DNA of 64,000 nt from Thalassolituus sp034111725 (GTDB lineage Bacteria > Pseudomonadota > Gammaproteobacteria > Pseudomonadales > Oceanobacteraceae). The stretch spans positions 33,749 to 97,748 of the forward strand of contig NZ_JAWUWR010000043.1 of assembly GCF_034111725.1 (NCBI RefSeq), written 5' to 3'. The first letter of the stretch is position 1. Each line of letters opens with the position of its first letter. The notes beneath the pieces were generated by a model, which saw only the letters and a program-made list of their open reading frames with translations, searched no databases and was not told the origin of the DNA. Of the stretch, positions 61,564 to 64,000 are shown in pieces. Position numbers and translations under genes: made by a program.

Positions 61564-61590
61564 AAAAAAGGCCTCCAGCAAAGGGAGGCC
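61564..61590 (-). terminator. Terminator of the ferredoxin gene containing the ggt RBS
   Basis: On the minus strand GGCCTCC pairs with GGAGGCC around a 7-base loop, followed by six T's that end at the ggt ATG. The 3' arm contains the only Shine-Dalgarno (GGAGG) of ggt. The hairpin ends the upstream transcript and would mask ggt translation in read-through RNA. Confidence 0.78.
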
Positions 61591-61662
61591 CTAGTGTGTT
61601 GCAGTGAGGCAGGTCATGCAACCCACAAACAAGACAACCGACTGTTCCGATAAAATAGCGGA

Positions 61663-61920
61663 TTAAGCGATTTTTTTACCGGTTAGGCGTTCGTACTTCG
61701 CCTCTAACTCTTCTTGGGTTTCTGCGTTGTTCTCGTCATGCGGGATACAATCAACAGGACAGACGAGCTGGCATTGCGGCTCATCGTAGTGGCCGATGCA
61801 TTCAGTACACTTACTTGGATTGATTTCGTAAATTTCTTCGCCCGCTGAAATGGCTTCGTTTGGACATTCTGGTTCGCATACATCACAGTTGATGCATTCA
61901 TCAGTAATAATCAAGGCCAT
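61663..61920 (-). CDS. YfhL-type 2[4Fe-4S] ferredoxin
   Basis: The 85-residue protein has two cluster motifs: CINCDVCEPECP at the N-terminus and CTECIGHYDEPQC followed by VCP, the second with the enlarged loop typical of the Alvin/YfhL type. An acidic-basic tail follows. It is an electron carrier of low potential. Its place beside coaD is conserved in Pseudomonas. Confidence 0.94.
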   Translation of the reverse strand: MALIITDECINCDVCEPECPNEAISAGEEIYEINPSKCTECIGHYDEPQCQLVCPVDCIPHDENNAETQEELEAKYERLTGKKIA

Positions 61921-61948
61921 GACTTACCTCCGTCAGGACTGGTTTTAA

Positions 61949-62431
61949 TCAGGAATTCTTCATCGCTTTTTTTAAAGCGGCAACTACTTTGGGGTGAACG
62001 AAGGTTGATATATCGCCCCCCAGAGAGCCGACTTCACGTACGAGCGTAGAAGAAATATAGGAATAATGCTCCGAGGGTGTGAGGAACATGCTCTCGACAT
62101 TCGGTGCTAATACACGATTCATATTGGCTAACTGGAATTCGTATTCGAAGTCCGATACGGCACGTAAACCACGCAGAATGATGTTCGCCTTTTTCTCTTT
62201 AACGAAATCTGCCAGCAAGTTATTGAAACCGACGACTTCAACATTGTGCAGATGGCTTAGTACATCCTTAGCTAGATCGACACGGGTTTCTAAGTCGAAC
62301 ATAGGTTTTTTCTTCGGGTTGTCAGCAACCGCCAGAATGATGTGATCGAACAAACGTGCCGCACGCTCAACCAAATCGGTATGACCATTGGTGATTGGGT
62401 CGAAAGTGCCTGGGTAGACGACAATATTCAT
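61949..62431 (-). CDS. coaD: Phosphopantetheine adenylyltransferase
   Basis: The 160-residue enzyme catalyses the penultimate step of CoA synthesis. VVYPGTFDPITNGHTDLVER carries the TxGH-type nucleotide motif, ILRGLRAVSDFEYEFQLANM the substrate site, and YSYISSTLVREVGSLGGD the C-terminal signature. The ATG at 62431 starts MNIVVYPGTF; a longer reading is rejected. The ferredoxin gene follows after 28 bases. Confidence 0.96.
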   Translation of the reverse strand: MNIVVYPGTFDPITNGHTDLVERAARLFDHIILAVADNPKKKPMFDLETRVDLAKDVLSHLHNVEVVGFNNLLADFVKEKKANIILRGLRAVSDFEYEFQLANMNRVLAPNVESMFLTPSEHYSYISSTLVREVGSLGGDISTFVHPKVVAALKKAMKNS

Positions 62432-62592
62432 AGGCTGGCCTAAACGGTTGCTAGTGCCGCGAATAGTAATAGATGCGGCGCTTGCAAACAACAAACACAG
62501 GTCAATATCGAGGAGCGCTCCTGTACGGCCATGCCGATAGATCTGGGCGAATAGTGAACTAGCGTGACACTGTTTACCTGTTAATAAGCCAA

Positions 62593-64000
62593 TTATGCAG
62601 AGGCTTTCATTTTTGCTGCCAGTTGATTTGCTAACTTACAGGCAAATCCATAAACCGATAGCTGAGGGTTAGCACCAATGCTGGTTGGGAAAATTGACCC
62701 GTCAATTACAAATAAGTTGTCGAGATAATGGTATTTACCATTGCTATCGACCACACATTTTTCTAGATCTTCACCCATCGATAAACCGCCCATGACGTGA
62801 GCACTACCGGCAGTAAATGCATTAGAGCGGAATTCTAAGTTTTTAATACCATCTTTAGCTTCACGAATATTGTCATACCAAGGAGCATCGATATGCGCAG
62901 GACGCACTTTTTTTGCTCCCGCAGCAAACTGAACTTCTGCCATGGTGGTTAATGAGCGTTGGAAAGCTTCCCAAATGTAATCATTGATTGGGTAATCAAC
63001 AATCGGTGAACCGTCATCGGCTAATTCAATCGATGCGCCAGGGCTCTCAGGATCAAAACCGTCACGTACTAACGACAGTAAAGCGTTAATATTAGGCAGT
63101 TTGGTGATGGCATCATAGTGTGCTGCGCCATGACCTAATAAGAGCACTGAAGTAAGGCCTGGGTGCAGTGGCGTTGCTTCCATCTTGAAACCAGCAGGAC
63201 CGGTGACATTTTTCCATTGAAAATGATCAGAATAAATAGACTGTGGTGCACCGTAGTAAGGATCAATTAAGTGATCGAATTCTGCGAAGCTGAAAGACAC
63301 TGGATGCAAGAAAGTACGCTTACCAACGCGCTTTTTCGGATCAGGAGCTTTAGATCGCAATAGTAAAGCCGGGCCATTGATCCCGCCGCACGACATAACG
63401 ACATGTGGTGCTTTAACAATCATGGTTTTTCCGGTCGGTTTATAATCCGAATTTAATGCCGTAACTTCTACCCCGAGTACCTTTTTACCTTCGATAATTA
63501 GGCGCTCAGCACGTGCGCTATACACCAGCGCAGAATCTTTATTTAGCGCGCCAGGAATGGTGGTAACTAACATTGATTGTTTGGCGTTGGTTGGACAGCC
63601 AGTGCCGCAATAACCTAAGTTCCAGCAGCCAGCGACGTTGCGTGGAATTACTTTCCAGTCAAGACCCAGCTTTTCGGCGCCACGACTTAATACCGCATTA
63701 TTTTCGTTCGGTGGTACCGCCCACTCAGAGATATTTAAGCGTTTTTCCATACGCTCAAACCAAGGTGCCATTTCTTCTTTACTGCTACCTTTTAATTTAA
63801 ATTCTTCAGCCCAGTAGCCTAGAGTTTCTTCTGGCGTATGAAAACTTGAGGTCCAGTTAATGACGGTTGTTCCGCCAACACAGCGACCTTGCAGAATTGA
63901 CATAGAACCATCTTTGCTCATACGGCCTGCACTTTCTTGATACAGATCGTGATAGGCCTTTCTCTCGTCCATTTTAAAGTCGTTTGTGCTTTTTAATGGA
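62593..64000 (-). CDS. GMC family oxidoreductase (5' end beyond window)
   Basis: About 469 codons are visible and the frame stays open to the window edge; the FAD GxGxxG N-terminus must lie beyond it. Visible motifs are ILQGRCVGGTTVINWTSSF (FAD signature), GCWNLGYCGTGCPTNAK (the cysteine-rich segment of long-chain alcohol oxidase-like members), VVMSCGGINGPALLLRS and the C-terminal GSAHVMGGLSMGE and IGANPQLSVYGFA. It probably oxidises an alcohol or sterol-like substrate. Rubredoxin and its reductase elsewhere in the window would fit alkane metabolism, but the link is only suggestive. Confidence 0.9.
   Translation of the reverse strand, partial: PLKSTNDFKMDERKAYHDLYQESAGRMSKDGSMSILQGRCVGGTTVINWTSSFHTPEETLGYWAEEFKLKGSSKEEMAPWFERMEKRLNISEWAVPPNENNAVLSRGAEKLGLDWKVIPRNVAGCWNLGYCGTGCPTNAKQSMLVTTIPGALNKDSALVYSARAERLIIEGKKVLGVEVTALNSDYKPTGKTMIVKAPHVVMSCGGINGPALLLRSKAPDPKKRVGKRTFLHPVSFSFAEFDHLIDPYYGAPQSIYSDHFQWKNVTGPAGFKMEATPLHPGLTSVLLLGHGAAHYDAITKLPNINALLSLVRDGFDPESPGASIELADDGSPIVDYPINDYIWEAFQRSLTTMAEVQFAAGAKKVRPAHIDAPWYDNIREAKDGIKNLEFRSNAFTAGSAHVMGGLSMGEDLEKCVVDSNGKYHYLDNLFVIDGSIFPTSIGANPQLSVYGFACKLANQLAAKMKASA

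Overview
The window is a stretch of chromosome from a gammaproteobacterium, most likely a marine member of the Oceanospirillales/Pseudomonadales. The evidence is gene order that closely follows the Pseudomonas chromosome: pstSCAB-phoU; phoB-phoR beside ubiA, rubredoxin, rubredoxin reductase and hupA; recG-oxyR; and spoT-rpoZ-gmk-yicC-rph-crc-pyrE-slmA-argB-algC-dut-coaBC-radC-rpmBG-mutM-coaD. A Crc protein and a GMC oxidoreductase fit the same placement. I found no phage, insertion sequence, CRISPR array or rRNA. There is one tRNA (Thr).

Layout. 1-3.6 kb: the 3' end of a SulP anion transporter, a tandem universal stress protein, then an ECF sigma / zinc anti-sigma pair controlling a cysteine-repeat copper-RiPP precursor (HvfA-like) and its DoxX-type partner (HvfX-like). 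The modifying enzymes normally encoded between them are absent. 3.6-12.6 kb: a lipid A acyltransferase, a receiver-TPR regulator with a soluble histidine kinase, rsmD, ftsY-ftsE-ftsX and rpoH. 12.6-15 kb: a thioesterase and two TRAP permease subunits. 15-31 kb: a phosphate region with pstSCAB-phoU, a Pho-box-driven porin and two separate PhoB/PhoR pairs. tRNA-Thr, a CsrB/RsmZ-type small RNA candidate, trmH, cysZ and a receiver protein lie between the two pairs. 31-42.6 kb: ubiA, rubredoxin and its reductase, HU, several small conserved proteins, a dicarboxylate/amino-acid symporter, a YbaK-HDOD protein, recG, oxyR and an epimerase-like protein. 42.6-57.6 kb: the conserved housekeeping block from ridA and spoT to rpmG. 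57.7-64 kb: mutM, an exonuclease-like protein, a YdcF protein, a lipoprotein gamma-glutamyltransferase, ferredoxin, coaD and a GMC oxidoreductase that runs off the window.

How the genes fit together. The phosphate genes form a coherent regulon. Four promoters (pstS, the porin and both phoB genes) carry two 7-base PhoB half-sites separated by 4 bases, followed after exactly 12 bases by a -10-like hexamer. The small RNA candidate on the minus strand (about 25216-25505) has 21 GGA triplets, many in hairpin loops, and ends in a perfect 13-bp hairpin with a GGA loop; this is the architecture of CsrA/RsmA-sequestering RNAs. The most promising unusual points are that RNA, the HvfA/HvfX locus without its MNIO (DUF692) enzyme, the duplicated PhoBR system, a DUF1415 gene whose start appears lost or is AUA, and a ggt ribosome binding site buried in the upstream terminator hairpin. 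All functional calls come from reading motifs and gene order; no database search was run.
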